Position numbers and translations under genes: made by a program. Source: an uncultured Methylococcaceae bacterium (GTDB taxonomy: Bacteria > Pseudomonadota > Gammaproteobacteria > Methylococcales > Methylomonadaceae). Taken from it: DNA of 64,000 nucleotides. This document shows, piece by piece, positions 43,513 through 51,251 of the stretch. Position 1 is the first letter of the stretch, and every line of letters starts with the position of its first letter. The stretch is taken from positions 1 to 64,000 of the forward strand of contig CAIPPE010000180.1 of the NCBI GenBank assembly GCA_903866825.1, in the 5' to 3' direction. The notes under the pieces are model-generated. The model saw only the letters and a list, made by a program, of their open reading frames with translations, ran no database searches and was not told the DNA's origin.

Positions 43513-44111
43513 GATAGTGTCCTAAGTTGTGAGAGTTTTTCAGTGAGTTTGATGACTTCTTTTATCCAGAACTCATCGGTGGTTTTTTCTGTCATCGATT
43601 TGGCATGGTTTAGATGGCCGGTGATTTGGCGAATTTCATGTTCTTTTGCACTGATCATCTGCCGGGTTTTTTCGGTTTGCGAGGGGCGTTTATCCAGCCA
43701 GCGGCGCTGGCTTAACCAGCCTTGGGCCATAATTGCTACTTGTCCTTCCGGTAACTGTTTTCTATCCAAAGCGGTTTGTTTAGCGGCTTTTAGTATTTCA
43801 TCCAGTTCAGTTTTTTCGATATCGCCGAGTTTCAGCCAGCTTAATGCGGCTTTGTCTTTGCCCTCTTTATAGTCAAATGCCAACCAAAACAGATCGAAAC
43901 CGGTTTTTTGTAGCGGGTTCAGTTTGTCATAGGCTTTTTCCAGTTCTCTGGGACCGTTAGCCTTTATTTCACCGTACCCACGTTCGTTTAAGCGCTTCCA
44001 CAGCTGCTCGGCATAGCTGATCGCCTTGTTTAAATCCCAGCCGGTTTGCGGCAAAAAAGTAATGGCCGCCGTTTGTATAAAGTCTTTTTTTTGCAAAGCT
44101 GCTCCCGCCAA
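43509..44111 (-). CDS. Promoter-proximal protein of the lysis operon, unknown
   Basis: A 200-aa helical protein with a C-terminal coiled coil (about 140-195) and no signal peptide. The middle reads LNPLQKTGFDLFWLAFDYKEGKDKAALSWLKLG. No family recognised. It is the first gene of the leftward lysis operon, 31 bp downstream of the predicted -10 of the divergent late promoter. Confidence 0.55.
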   Translation of the reverse strand: MAGAALQKKDFIQTAAITFLPQTGWDLNKAISYAEQLWKRLNERGYGEIKANGPRELEKAYDKLNPLQKTGFDLFWLAFDYKEGKDKAALSWLKLGDIEKTELDEILKAAKQTALDRKQLPEGQVAIMAQGWLSQRRWLDKRPSQTEKTRQMISAKEHEIRQITGHLNHAKSMTEKTTDEFWIKEVIKLTEKLSQLRTLS

Positions 44112-44141
44112 AAAACCAAGAAGGGGTCTTGGTATGGGGCT

Positions 44142-44213
44142 ATTGTCATAGGGATTTATAGGTTTTTGTTTTAAAGGGATTTAAAGTTAATTAATAGTGA
44201 AGAACGGTAGACT
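44142..44213. promoter_or_regulatory. Divergent late promoter with shared TTTAAA-N4-TTTAAA box
   Basis: Box TTTAAA-GGGA-TTTAAA at 44170-44185. To the left, 22 bp separate it from GACAAT (minus strand, 44147-44142) in front of the lysis operon. To the right, 22 bp separate it from TAGACT (44208-44213) in front of the 44277 gene. Because the arms are symmetric, one site could serve both directions. Confidence 0.65.
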
Positions 44214-44224
44214 TTCCCCAGCTT

Positions 44225-44246
44225 CTCGGCATGGCCGAGGAGTTTT
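44225..44246 (+). promoter_or_regulatory. Leader hairpin before the 44277 gene
   Basis: CTCGGC-ATG-GCCGAG, a tight 6-bp GC stem followed by GAGTTTT. It lies between the predicted promoter and the gene and may act as an attenuator or 5' stabiliser. Confidence 0.35.
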
Positions 44247-44276
44247 AATCCGTTAATTACCTTTTTAGGACATACA

Positions 44277-44687
44277 ATGAACAAAAAAATCTCGATTTTG
44301 CTTTCCGCGATAATTGTCAGTTTTATCGGCTTGACGGTCGATGGCGTTAAAGCTGCTATTGAAGGCGCATTGACTGTTACGTCCAGTAACCCCGGTGTTT
44401 TAAGTGTTGAGGCATTGCCTGATGGCACATATCAAATCACCGTAGTTACCCTGGGTACTGCCGATATTACGGTATCGTCGTTAGATGCAGCCGGTAATCC
44501 GATTACCACTACATTTAATTACGAAGTCTATGATCCGGCTGTGTTGGCCAACCATTTCGACGAAACTATTGTCAGTCAAACTTTACGGGTTACCCCTGCG
44601 TCTGCTGCTGCCGATGCTACTAACACGACTGAAACATCGGGTTCAGCAGTTGGTACAGCTGACCCAGCTAAAGATGCTGCTGCATAA
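44277..44687 (+). CDS. Secreted Ig-like (Big_2-like) prophage protein
   Basis: A 136-aa protein with a signal peptide (MNKKISILLSAIIVSFIGLTVDGVKA), one bacterial Ig-like domain (GALTVTSSNPGVLSVEALPDGTYQITVVTLGTADITVSSLDAAGNPI), and an Ala/Thr-rich tail. It has its own putative late promoter and a terminator after it, so it behaves like a separately transcribed unit ahead of the head operon. A surface or superinfection role, or a decoration protein, is possible; nothing proves it. Confidence 0.65.
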   Translation: MNKKISILLSAIIVSFIGLTVDGVKAAIEGALTVTSSNPGVLSVEALPDGTYQITVVTLGTADITVSSLDAAGNPITTTFNYEVYDPAVLANHFDETIVSQTLRVTPASAAADATNTTETSGSAVGTADPAKDAAA

Positions 44688-44703
44688 AAATTATCGCTCG
44701 TTG

Positions 44704-44731
44704 AAAGGCTGGATTTTTTCAGCCTTTTTAG
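44704..44731 (+). terminator. Rho-independent terminator after the Ig-like gene
   Basis: AAAGGCTG-GATTTTTT-CAGCCTTT followed by TTT. It should end transcripts from the upstream late promoter, at least in part, since no other promoter is obvious before the head genes. Confidence 0.75.
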
Positions 44732-44759
44732 CAGCCTATCCTTGAAGGGGTGCGACATT

Positions 44760-45050
44760 ATGAATAACTCTATATTATTGCCCCCTGAGCGGGAGCTGGA
44801 TGCACTACATGCCCCAGACGGGCATTTGAGCAAAGATGAGCAAGCTTCGGCGGTCGAGGATTTTTACCAAAATTTAGCCCTATTGCAGCATGTCCAGAAA
44901 CAGACTAAGCCCTCCGGCTTAGCATCGGCAGCACAGTGCATAGGCTGTGGCAACGACATTCCAGCAGGGAGAAAGTTAGCGTTGCCAGGCGTACAGTTAT
45001 GCGTAGAGTGTCAAACAGCATACGAATGGTGTGAGAAGGTACATGGGTGA
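44760..45050 (+). CDS. TraR/DksA-type zinc finger protein
   Basis: A 96-aa protein with the C-terminal C4 zinc finger of TraR/DksA proteins (CIGCGNDIPAGRKLALPGVQLCVEC) and a helical N-terminus. TraR-like proteins bind RNA polymerase in the secondary channel and shift host transcription. ATG with GAAGGGG upstream; the TTG start of the ORF track is not needed. It overlaps the DUF2730 gene by 8 bp. Confidence 0.85.
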   Translation: MNNSILLPPERELDALHAPDGHLSKDEQASAVEDFYQNLALLQHVQKQTKPSGLASAAQCIGCGNDIPAGRKLALPGVQLCVECQTAYEWCEKVHG

Positions 45051-45369
45051 TGTGATTAATTGGGTACATATAGCTCTGAGCGTAGGCGCGTTATCGCTAT
45101 CCGGTTTTAGCTTGTTGGACCGGCGGAATCAGGTAGAACAAAAAGACTTTCATCGCAAGTTAAATGAAATGGCAAGGCGAGTGGGAGAGGCTGAAGTCAA
45201 ATTGGCTTCGATGCCGACGCGAAATGAAATTGATAGTAAACATGAGCAGTGGCGTCTGGAAATGGCGCGTATTCATCAACGTATTGACGAAATTAATACA
45301 GGGATTAAAGATTCTCAGCTCATGTTAGGCGAGCTGATCGGTTTAAGCAAAGGAACAAAACATGGCTGA
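45043..45369 (+). CDS. DUF2730 protein (Mu gp25-like)
   Basis: A 108-aa protein with one N-terminal membrane helix (WVHIALSVGALSLSGFSLL) and a long coiled coil, as in Mu gp25/DUF2730. Function unknown; conserved at the start of the Mu-like head operon. The ATG is chosen because it overlaps the zinc-finger gene in the usual way. Confidence 0.8.
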   Translation: MGDVINWVHIALSVGALSLSGFSLLDRRNQVEQKDFHRKLNEMARRVGEAEVKLASMPTRNEIDSKHEQWRLEMARIHQRIDEINTGIKDSQLMLGELIGLSKGTKHG

Positions 45370-45649
45370 TTTAACGATAGAAGCAAGACGGCTGACTATT
45401 TTACAGTTGCTGGCGCAAGACACTAATTACTCAATCAATGATGTCCTGCTAAAAGATCTACTACGAAAATTCGGCTTTAATGTCGCCTTGCATGTTGTCA
45501 AGGCCGATCTGGCGTGGCTGGAGTCCGTAAATCTATTGGCTACTACGGATTTAACGCAGTGTCTGGTTGCTGTGCTTAAATCGGATGGTCTGGATGTATC
45601 CAACGGCGACTTAATCGTGCCGGGTGTGGCACGACCCAGGCCGACCTGA
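45362..45649 (+). CDS. Mu gp26-like phage protein
   Basis: A 95-aa winged-helix-like protein (ARRLTILQLLAQDTNYSINDVLLKDLLRKFGFNVALHVVKADLAWLESVNLL), matching the VpaChn25_0724/gp26 family by position and pattern. It may be the small terminase or a regulator; unproven. It overlaps its neighbours by 8 bp and 1 bp. Confidence 0.75.
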   Translation: MADLTIEARRLTILQLLAQDTNYSINDVLLKDLLRKFGFNVALHVVKADLAWLESVNLLATTDLTQCLVAVLKSDGLDVSNGDLIVPGVARPRPT

Positions 45650-46191
45650 TGGGGTCATCAATTACCGCCTTACCGCCGGACATTTTAGAGCAGTTGCAGG
45701 CCTTACTGCGTGATCCACGTGTTACTCAGTTGGATGCAACGACCCGGATTAATGCCATTTTAGCTGAGCAGGGCGAAGCACCGGTCAGTAAATCGTCGGT
45801 TAACCGTTATGCTATCAAAATGTCAACAATCGGAGCTAAGCTCACCCAATCCCGACAGATTGCCGACATGTGGATTGGAAAACTGGGCAACGAACCGGCT
45901 GGAAAAGTCGGGGCGCTGTTGAATGAAATGATCCGTAACCTGGCATTTGAGTCTGCCATGCATCTGGCCGATGGCGATGAGCCACCTGACCCCAAACTAT
46001 TAAAAGAGCTTTCAGTCGCCGTCGAGCGCCTGGAACGGGCGTCAGCGACCAATGAAAAAACCCAGCGCGATATTGAACAACGTGCTCTGGCTAAGGCCGC
46101 AGAGCGCGTATCACAAGCGGCCAAGGCACAGGGGCTGGATGAGGACCAAGCACAGTTCTGGCGAGAAAAAGTCTTGATGGGCGGTGTTTAA
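45649..46191 (+). CDS. DUF3486 protein (Mu gp27-like, probable small terminase)
   Basis: A 180-aa helical protein. The N-terminus has an HTH-like stretch typical of DUF3486 (LPPDILEQLQALLRDPRVTQLDATTRINAILAEQGEAPVSKSSVNRYAIKM). The location directly before the large terminase gives the likely role in DNA recognition for packaging. It overlaps the terminase gene by 1 bp. Confidence 0.85.
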   Translation: MGSSITALPPDILEQLQALLRDPRVTQLDATTRINAILAEQGEAPVSKSSVNRYAIKMSTIGAKLTQSRQIADMWIGKLGNEPAGKVGALLNEMIRNLAFESAMHLADGDEPPDPKLLKELSVAVERLERASATNEKTQRDIEQRALAKAAERVSQAAKAQGLDEDQAQFWREKVLMGGV

Positions 46192-47843
46192 TGCCTAATT
46201 TAGCACCGCTGGCTGACACGCAGCGGATTGTCGAATGGGATGAACTACCGGAGTCTGTGCGCTCATTACCTGCCAGTTTTAATCCGTTAGCCGAGGGCGT
46301 ATTTATGGCCCATCAAACCGCCTGGGTACGGATAATCCATATCTTTGACTTGGCGATTGCCGAAAAGAACCGGCGCTCCGGCATTACTCTGGCTACCGCA
46401 CTGGACGATACCATTACGGCAGCCTCTAAAAAATCAGCGGGTGGAAGCAACGTTTTTTATATTGGCGACACCCGAGAAAAAGGTCTTGAGTTTATTGGCT
46501 ATGTGGCCAAGTTCGCCAAGTTGATCGTTAAAGCGCAGGGCGATGGTGTCTCATCTATCGAGCAGTTTATTTTTGAAGACCAGGACACGCGCGGCGAGGC
46601 AACCCAGCAAATCACGGCATTCCGCGTGCGGTTTAGCTCCGGTTACCGGATTGTAGCCTTGTCCAGCCGTCCCGAGAATGTCCACGGCTTGCAAGGCATT
46701 GTCAATATCGATGAAGCGGCGTTGCATAAGGATGTTCGCAAAGTCATTGAGTCCGCTACCGCACTGTTAATCTGGGGTGGACGCATTCGCATCATCAGCA
46801 CCCACCGAGGGCTTAAAAACCCTTTTAACGAATTAATTCGCGATGTCCGCCAGGGCTTGTATGGCGCCAAGGCCGGGATATTCAAAATTACTTTTGACGA
46901 ATGTGTCGCCAACGGACTCTATGAGCGCGTGTGTTTTATGTCCGGCAAAACCCCGACGCCAGAAGACAAAAAAGACTGGTATCTACGCATACGTAAAGCC
47001 TATGGGCCGAGAAAATCGGCCATGCTGGAAGAGCTGGATACTATCCCGCGCGATGGCGAAGGCTCGGCGATACCAGGACCCTGGATTGAACGGGCGATGC
47101 GTGAAGTGCGCCCGGTGTTGCGTCTGTCCTTCGATGAAGATTTTAAACATTGGTCTGTGGACGCCAGAACAGCGGAGATTACCGCATTGATAAGTCGGGT
47201 CTTGTTGCCGTTGCTGCTTAAATTGCCAAGGGATTTACGGCATTATTTTGGAATGGACTTTGCGCGTAAAGGCCATTTGACCGTGATTACGCCTATTACG
47301 TTAAAGTTGGATTTGCAGCGCTTTGTGCCATTCGTAATCGAGTTGCATAACTGCCCGATCTTACAGCAACAACAAGTACTGTGGTATTTAATCCCTAAAC
47401 TGCCCCGCTTTTGCGGCGGCGCAATGGATGCCACCGGTCCCGGACAGAATATAGCTGAATTAACCTGGGAAAGTTTTAAAGCGGTAGAGCAGGTCAACCT
47501 ATCGCGACATTGGTACAGGGATAATATGACCGGCTTCGTGCAGGATTTTGAAGATGATATGTTTGATATTCCGCGTGATGCCGAGCATGAATCTGATCTA
47601 CGTGATTTAGAGCGTATCGATGGCATTATCATGCTACCTAAAACGGCGACTGAAAATGAAGAAGGCATTGCCCGGCATGGCGATTATGCCATTTCCCTGG
47701 CGCTTGCCGATTTTGCTGTGCGGACATGCAAGCCGTCACCGATTGAGTTTGAGTCTGATGGTGAGCGGGTGGCAATCGAGTTCGACAAACCGGATGGATT
47801 GGATGATTACAAAGCGGGTACGCCCGATTTTAGAGGTTTTTAA
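46191..47843 (+). CDS. Large terminase subunit (Mu gp28-like)
   Basis: A 550-aa packaging motor. The ATPase half contains an atypical P-loop region (AEKNRRSGITLA), Walker B GIVNIDEAAL and motif III RIISTHRG. The C-terminal nuclease half has the RNase H-like acidic residues in FGMDFARKGHLTVITP and GAMDATGPGQ. It cuts the concatenated or integrated DNA and fills the head. It overlaps the portal gene by 1 bp. Confidence 0.92.
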   Translation: MPNLAPLADTQRIVEWDELPESVRSLPASFNPLAEGVFMAHQTAWVRIIHIFDLAIAEKNRRSGITLATALDDTITAASKKSAGGSNVFYIGDTREKGLEFIGYVAKFAKLIVKAQGDGVSSIEQFIFEDQDTRGEATQQITAFRVRFSSGYRIVALSSRPENVHGLQGIVNIDEAALHKDVRKVIESATALLIWGGRIRIISTHRGLKNPFNELIRDVRQGLYGAKAGIFKITFDECVANGLYERVCFMSGKTPTPEDKKDWYLRIRKAYGPRKSAMLEELDTIPRDGEGSAIPGPWIERAMREVRPVLRLSFDEDFKHWSVDARTAEITALISRVLLPLLLKLPRDLRHYFGMDFARKGHLTVITPITLKLDLQRFVPFVIELHNCPILQQQQVLWYLIPKLPRFCGGAMDATGPGQNIAELTWESFKAVEQVNLSRHWYRDNMTGFVQDFEDDMFDIPRDAEHESDLRDLERIDGIIMLPKTATENEEGIARHGDYAISLALADFAVRTCKPSPIEFESDGERVAIEFDKPDGLDDYKAGTPDFRGF

Positions 47844-49465
47844 TGGCGCAATATATTAAGTTAAGCGATTCTGGTGTAATTATTCCAGAACGCGAATATG
47901 CCGAAATGCAGTCGTTGGGTAAAAAACCGTACCTCGGCGAAATTGCTACCGAGGAAATCGGCATGGACGTGATTAATCCCTGGTTTGTATCGGATATGAT
48001 CAAGCCGCCGAGCGATACAGTGTTGCGTGACAAAGGCAATTATTTTAATTACCGGCTCTATGACGATATTGCCCGCGATGACCAGGTTAAAGCCGCCCGG
48101 CAACAACGCGAGCTGGCGTTAATCAGCAAAGAGTGGGGAGTAACGCCGGGTGATGATAGTAGGACGGCGAAAAAAGCTGCCGACTTGCTGAGCGATGTGC
48201 TCAATAATAATCGGGTAGTATCAGACTGGACGCGGGAAAATATTTTGGGCTGGGATGCGACGACACAAAAAATGTTGGCAGCTGTGCTGTATGGTTATGC
48301 CGTTGCCGAAATTATGTGGGCGACGGATGGTACTAGCATCACTATCAGCGACATTAAAGTGCGCCATCGGGCACGGTTTGGGTTTTGGCCCAATGGCGAA
48401 CTGCGCTTAAAAACCGCTTACAACATCTCCGCTGGTCAAGCGCTGGACCCTGGTAAATTCTGGGCGTTTAGCTGTGGTGCAGATCATGATGATGAGCATT
48501 ACGGCTTGGGTTTGGGGCATTATCTGTATTGGCCGGTATTTTTTAAAAAATCTGGACTGCGCACCTGGCTGACTTTTTTAGATAAGTTCGCACAACCGAC
48601 TACTGTAGGCAAATACCCTGCGTCTGCGACAGATATCGAAAAAACCCGGCTCATGCAGGCGTTAAGAGCAGTACATAGCTCTACCTCGATCCGCATCCCC
48701 GATACTATGTCCGTTGAGCTGATGCAGGCTGCCCGTTCTGGCACGGCAGACTATACCGCGCTGTATGACCGCATGAACGCTGCTATCAGTAAGGTGTACG
48801 TCGGGCATACCGGATCACTGGATGCCACGCCCGGCAAGTTAGGCGGAGAAGATACCGCCGATCAGGTACGCGAGGATTTAATCCGCGCCGATGCGGATTT
48901 GGTTTGTGGATCATTTAACCGCACTGTTGCCCGCTGGCTAACGTATTACAATTTCGGCGCTAATGTTAAGCCGCCGAAAGTCTGGCGAAAAACTGACCCA
49001 CCTGCTGACTTAATGGCGCTGGCGAATAAGGACAAAGTGCTTTTCGATATGGGTTATAAACCCACTCTGAAGTACATTTGCGAAGCCTACGATGGCGATT
49101 ATCAAGAGATAACCCCGCCTGGCACGCCGATTTCTGATGGCACGGCTAACCTCAAAGAGACTGCCAAGGGCACCAATACCCCAGTTTTGTACAGTGAGCC
49201 GACCACAGCAAAGCTCAAGGATATCGACCCAACGCCGGTATCGTCTGAGACTGATATTTTAGCGAATGCTGCAGGCGCACCCGTCCACGCCATAATAAAT
49301 ACCGTGCGCGGCATGTTGGAGTACGCGGAATCATTAGAGGACTTCAGGGACAGGCTATTAAACGGTTATGGCCAGCTGGATAGTACCGAGCTGGAAAAAG
49401 TGATGGCACTGGGCTTTTCGGTAGCTAATTTGGCGGGGCGCTTTGATGTGAGCGAGGGCGGTTAA
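47843..49465 (+). CDS. Portal protein (DUF935, Mu gp29-like)
   Basis: A 540-aa protein with the DUF935 core (WGVTPGDDSRTAKKAADLLSDVLNN ... VLYGYAVAEIMW ... KTAYNISAG). It forms the dodecameric DNA channel of the capsid. The C-terminal part (about 470-540) is a helical extension also seen in Mu gp29. It is followed with 1-bp overlap by the head morphogenesis gene. Confidence 0.92.
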   Translation: MAQYIKLSDSGVIIPEREYAEMQSLGKKPYLGEIATEEIGMDVINPWFVSDMIKPPSDTVLRDKGNYFNYRLYDDIARDDQVKAARQQRELALISKEWGVTPGDDSRTAKKAADLLSDVLNNNRVVSDWTRENILGWDATTQKMLAAVLYGYAVAEIMWATDGTSITISDIKVRHRARFGFWPNGELRLKTAYNISAGQALDPGKFWAFSCGADHDDEHYGLGLGHYLYWPVFFKKSGLRTWLTFLDKFAQPTTVGKYPASATDIEKTRLMQALRAVHSSTSIRIPDTMSVELMQAARSGTADYTALYDRMNAAISKVYVGHTGSLDATPGKLGGEDTADQVREDLIRADADLVCGSFNRTVARWLTYYNFGANVKPPKVWRKTDPPADLMALANKDKVLFDMGYKPTLKYICEAYDGDYQEITPPGTPISDGTANLKETAKGTNTPVLYSEPTTAKLKDIDPTPVSSETDILANAAGAPVHAIINTVRGMLEYAESLEDFRDRLLNGYGQLDSTELEKVMALGFSVANLAGRFDVSEGG

Positions 49466-50655
49466 TGCCGTTAATTTTAAGCCCTACTCAGGTCGGCTTT
49501 AATGCCCGGGAGGACGGCAAGTTTAACCGGACTTTTCCCGAGCAGGCGGTCTTTTTTAAAAATAAGCTGAATATGCCCACCGAGCATTATCAGGATGTGC
49601 TAGCGGCTGGGCATGATCGGGCCTTTATGGTCGCAGGCGCAATGAAAGCAGATCTGTTGACCGATTTGAAGTCAGCAGTGGACAAAGTGATTAGGGATGG
49701 TAAAAGTTTTGGCGCTTTTCAAAAGGACTTCGAGGCTATCGTACAAAAACACGGCTGGGAAGGCTGGACGGGGTCAGACACCCAAGCAGGTAGAGACTGG
49801 CGTGCTCGGGTAATTTACCAAACCAACCTGTCAACCAGCTATTCCGCAGGACGCTATCAGCAAATGATGGATCCCGGTGTATTAGCGGCACTCCCGTACT
49901 GGAAATATCTACATAATGATTCCGTGCATCATCCACGTCCTTTACATGTCGAATGGAACAGCACCGTGTTGCCACATGACGATCCCTGGTGGGATGTTCA
50001 TTTTGCACCCAATGGCTACGGCTGCCGATGCCGAATTATCCCTGTGGATGCTACCGAGTATGAGGGAAAGCCAGCTCCAGATAACGGTACGTATACGTTT
50101 GTCGACAAACAGGGCGTATCGCATCAAGTACCTATGGGCATCGATTACGGCTTTGGTTATACGCCAGGTAAGAGCGTCGCCCAGCAGGATGTGCCGTTAC
50201 GCGAGATGATGCAGACTAAACTGGCAGGCTATGAGCCGCCGATCGGCAAGGGTCTGGCGCAAGCAGTTAACGCCTATCTGGCCGACGAGAAAAAAGGCTC
50301 GGCGATGGCCACGCAGGTTTTAGCGCATAGCGAGACCGATAAAGCCCCTGCCTGGGTGGGTCTAGTAGCGGAGCCTGCCCGGCTACAACGGGTGACCGGT
50401 ATCGATACCAAGGGTTTTGCTATTCTGTTACCTGCCGCTGCTATTCGCCATTCAGCCACGCATGGGGCAACGGCAACCGATTTTGATCAGGTGGCGCACG
50501 TGATAAACACTGGCGAATTGTCGCAGTCCATTGACGAAGCTGCCTTTGTAGCCGTGCTGGCCTTGGGTGATGCCGTGCTGCATGGTGAGTTTACTGTAGA
50601 TACGGCATTGCAGGCCGTGCTATTAAAATCATTATTGAGCCATAAAAAACCATGA
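49465..50655 (+). CDS. Head morphogenesis protein (Mu gp30/gpF), possible C-terminal PBECR remnant
   Basis: A 396-aa protein. Residues about 30-190 carry the phage Mu protein F domain (FGAFQKDFEAIVQKHGWEG ... SYSAGRYQQM ... RPLHVEWNSTVLPHDDPWWDVHFAPNGYGCRCRI). The C-terminus (about 285-390) contains FAILLPAAAIRHSATHG and ATDFDQVAHVINTGE, which resemble the IRH...HG start of PBECR nuclease-like domains found fused to such proteins. The later catalytic residues are not evident, so that part may be degenerate. It overlaps the gpG gene by 4 bp. Confidence 0.85.
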   Translation: MPLILSPTQVGFNAREDGKFNRTFPEQAVFFKNKLNMPTEHYQDVLAAGHDRAFMVAGAMKADLLTDLKSAVDKVIRDGKSFGAFQKDFEAIVQKHGWEGWTGSDTQAGRDWRARVIYQTNLSTSYSAGRYQQMMDPGVLAALPYWKYLHNDSVHHPRPLHVEWNSTVLPHDDPWWDVHFAPNGYGCRCRIIPVDATEYEGKPAPDNGTYTFVDKQGVSHQVPMGIDYGFGYTPGKSVAQQDVPLREMMQTKLAGYEPPIGKGLAQAVNAYLADEKKGSAMATQVLAHSETDKAPAWVGLVAEPARLQRVTGIDTKGFAILLPAAAIRHSATHGATATDFDQVAHVINTGELSQSIDEAAFVAVLALGDAVLHGEFTVDTALQAVLLKSLLSHKKP

Positions 50656-51101
50656 TCGAATTAACTTGGGATGATAGCGGTATTCAACGAGCTTTGCATA
50701 ATCTGCAACAGGCTACCCAACAGTTAAATACGCCCTTGAATGTAATCGGACTGAAACTGGTCGAGTCGACCAAGCAGCGCTTTGAAACCAGTACTGCGCC
50801 CGATGGGACGGAATGGAAGGAAAATAGACCGGTCACAATAGCCCGCAAGGGTACAGGTAAAAAACCATTGATCGGCAAAAACGGTAAGCTGATGGATCAG
50901 ATCAGCTATTCAGTATCAGGCAATGAATTACTGGTGTACTCGACGATGGAGTATGCCGCTATGCAGCAATTCGGCGGCACTAAAGCTGAGTTTAACCATT
51001 TGTGGGGTGACATTCCGGCACGCCCTTATTTAGGGCTATCGAGCGCTGATGAGTTGATGATTCAACGCATTCTGGACAACTATCTAAAAAATGCGTTTTA
51101 A
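50652..51101 (+). CDS. Virion morphogenesis protein (Mu gpG-like)
   Basis: A 149-aa protein of the phage_tail_S/gpG family (VESTKQRFETSTAPDGTEWKENRPVTIARKGTGKKPLIGKNGKLMDQI ... YAAMQQFGGTKA ... DIPARPYLGLSSAD). In Mu it is required for tail/head completion. Normal length. Confidence 0.9.
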   Translation: MIELTWDDSGIQRALHNLQQATQQLNTPLNVIGLKLVESTKQRFETSTAPDGTEWKENRPVTIARKGTGKKPLIGKNGKLMDQISYSVSGNELLVYSTMEYAAMQQFGGTKAEFNHLWGDIPARPYLGLSSADELMIQRILDNYLKNAF

Positions 51102-51199
51102 GGCGCGTTTTTAATACCCTCCGCATAACCACCACACTTTTTATTTAAAAACCCGCAGTAAAATCCATAAACCGTTTATAAACGTACTTCATCACTTGT

Positions 51200-51243
51200 T
51201 TTAAACCCCTTTAAAAGTCTTTTGTCAGGTCGCCGCTTACACT
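51200..51243 (+). promoter_or_regulatory. Late promoter before the protease gene
   Basis: Box TTTAAA-CCCC-TTTAAA at 51200-51215, then 22 bp, then TACACT (51238-51243). The predicted start of transcription is almost at the ATG (51252), so the protease mRNA from this promoter would be nearly leaderless, which fits the lack of a ribosome binding site. Confidence 0.6.
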
Positions 51244-51251
51244 ACGGCCCT

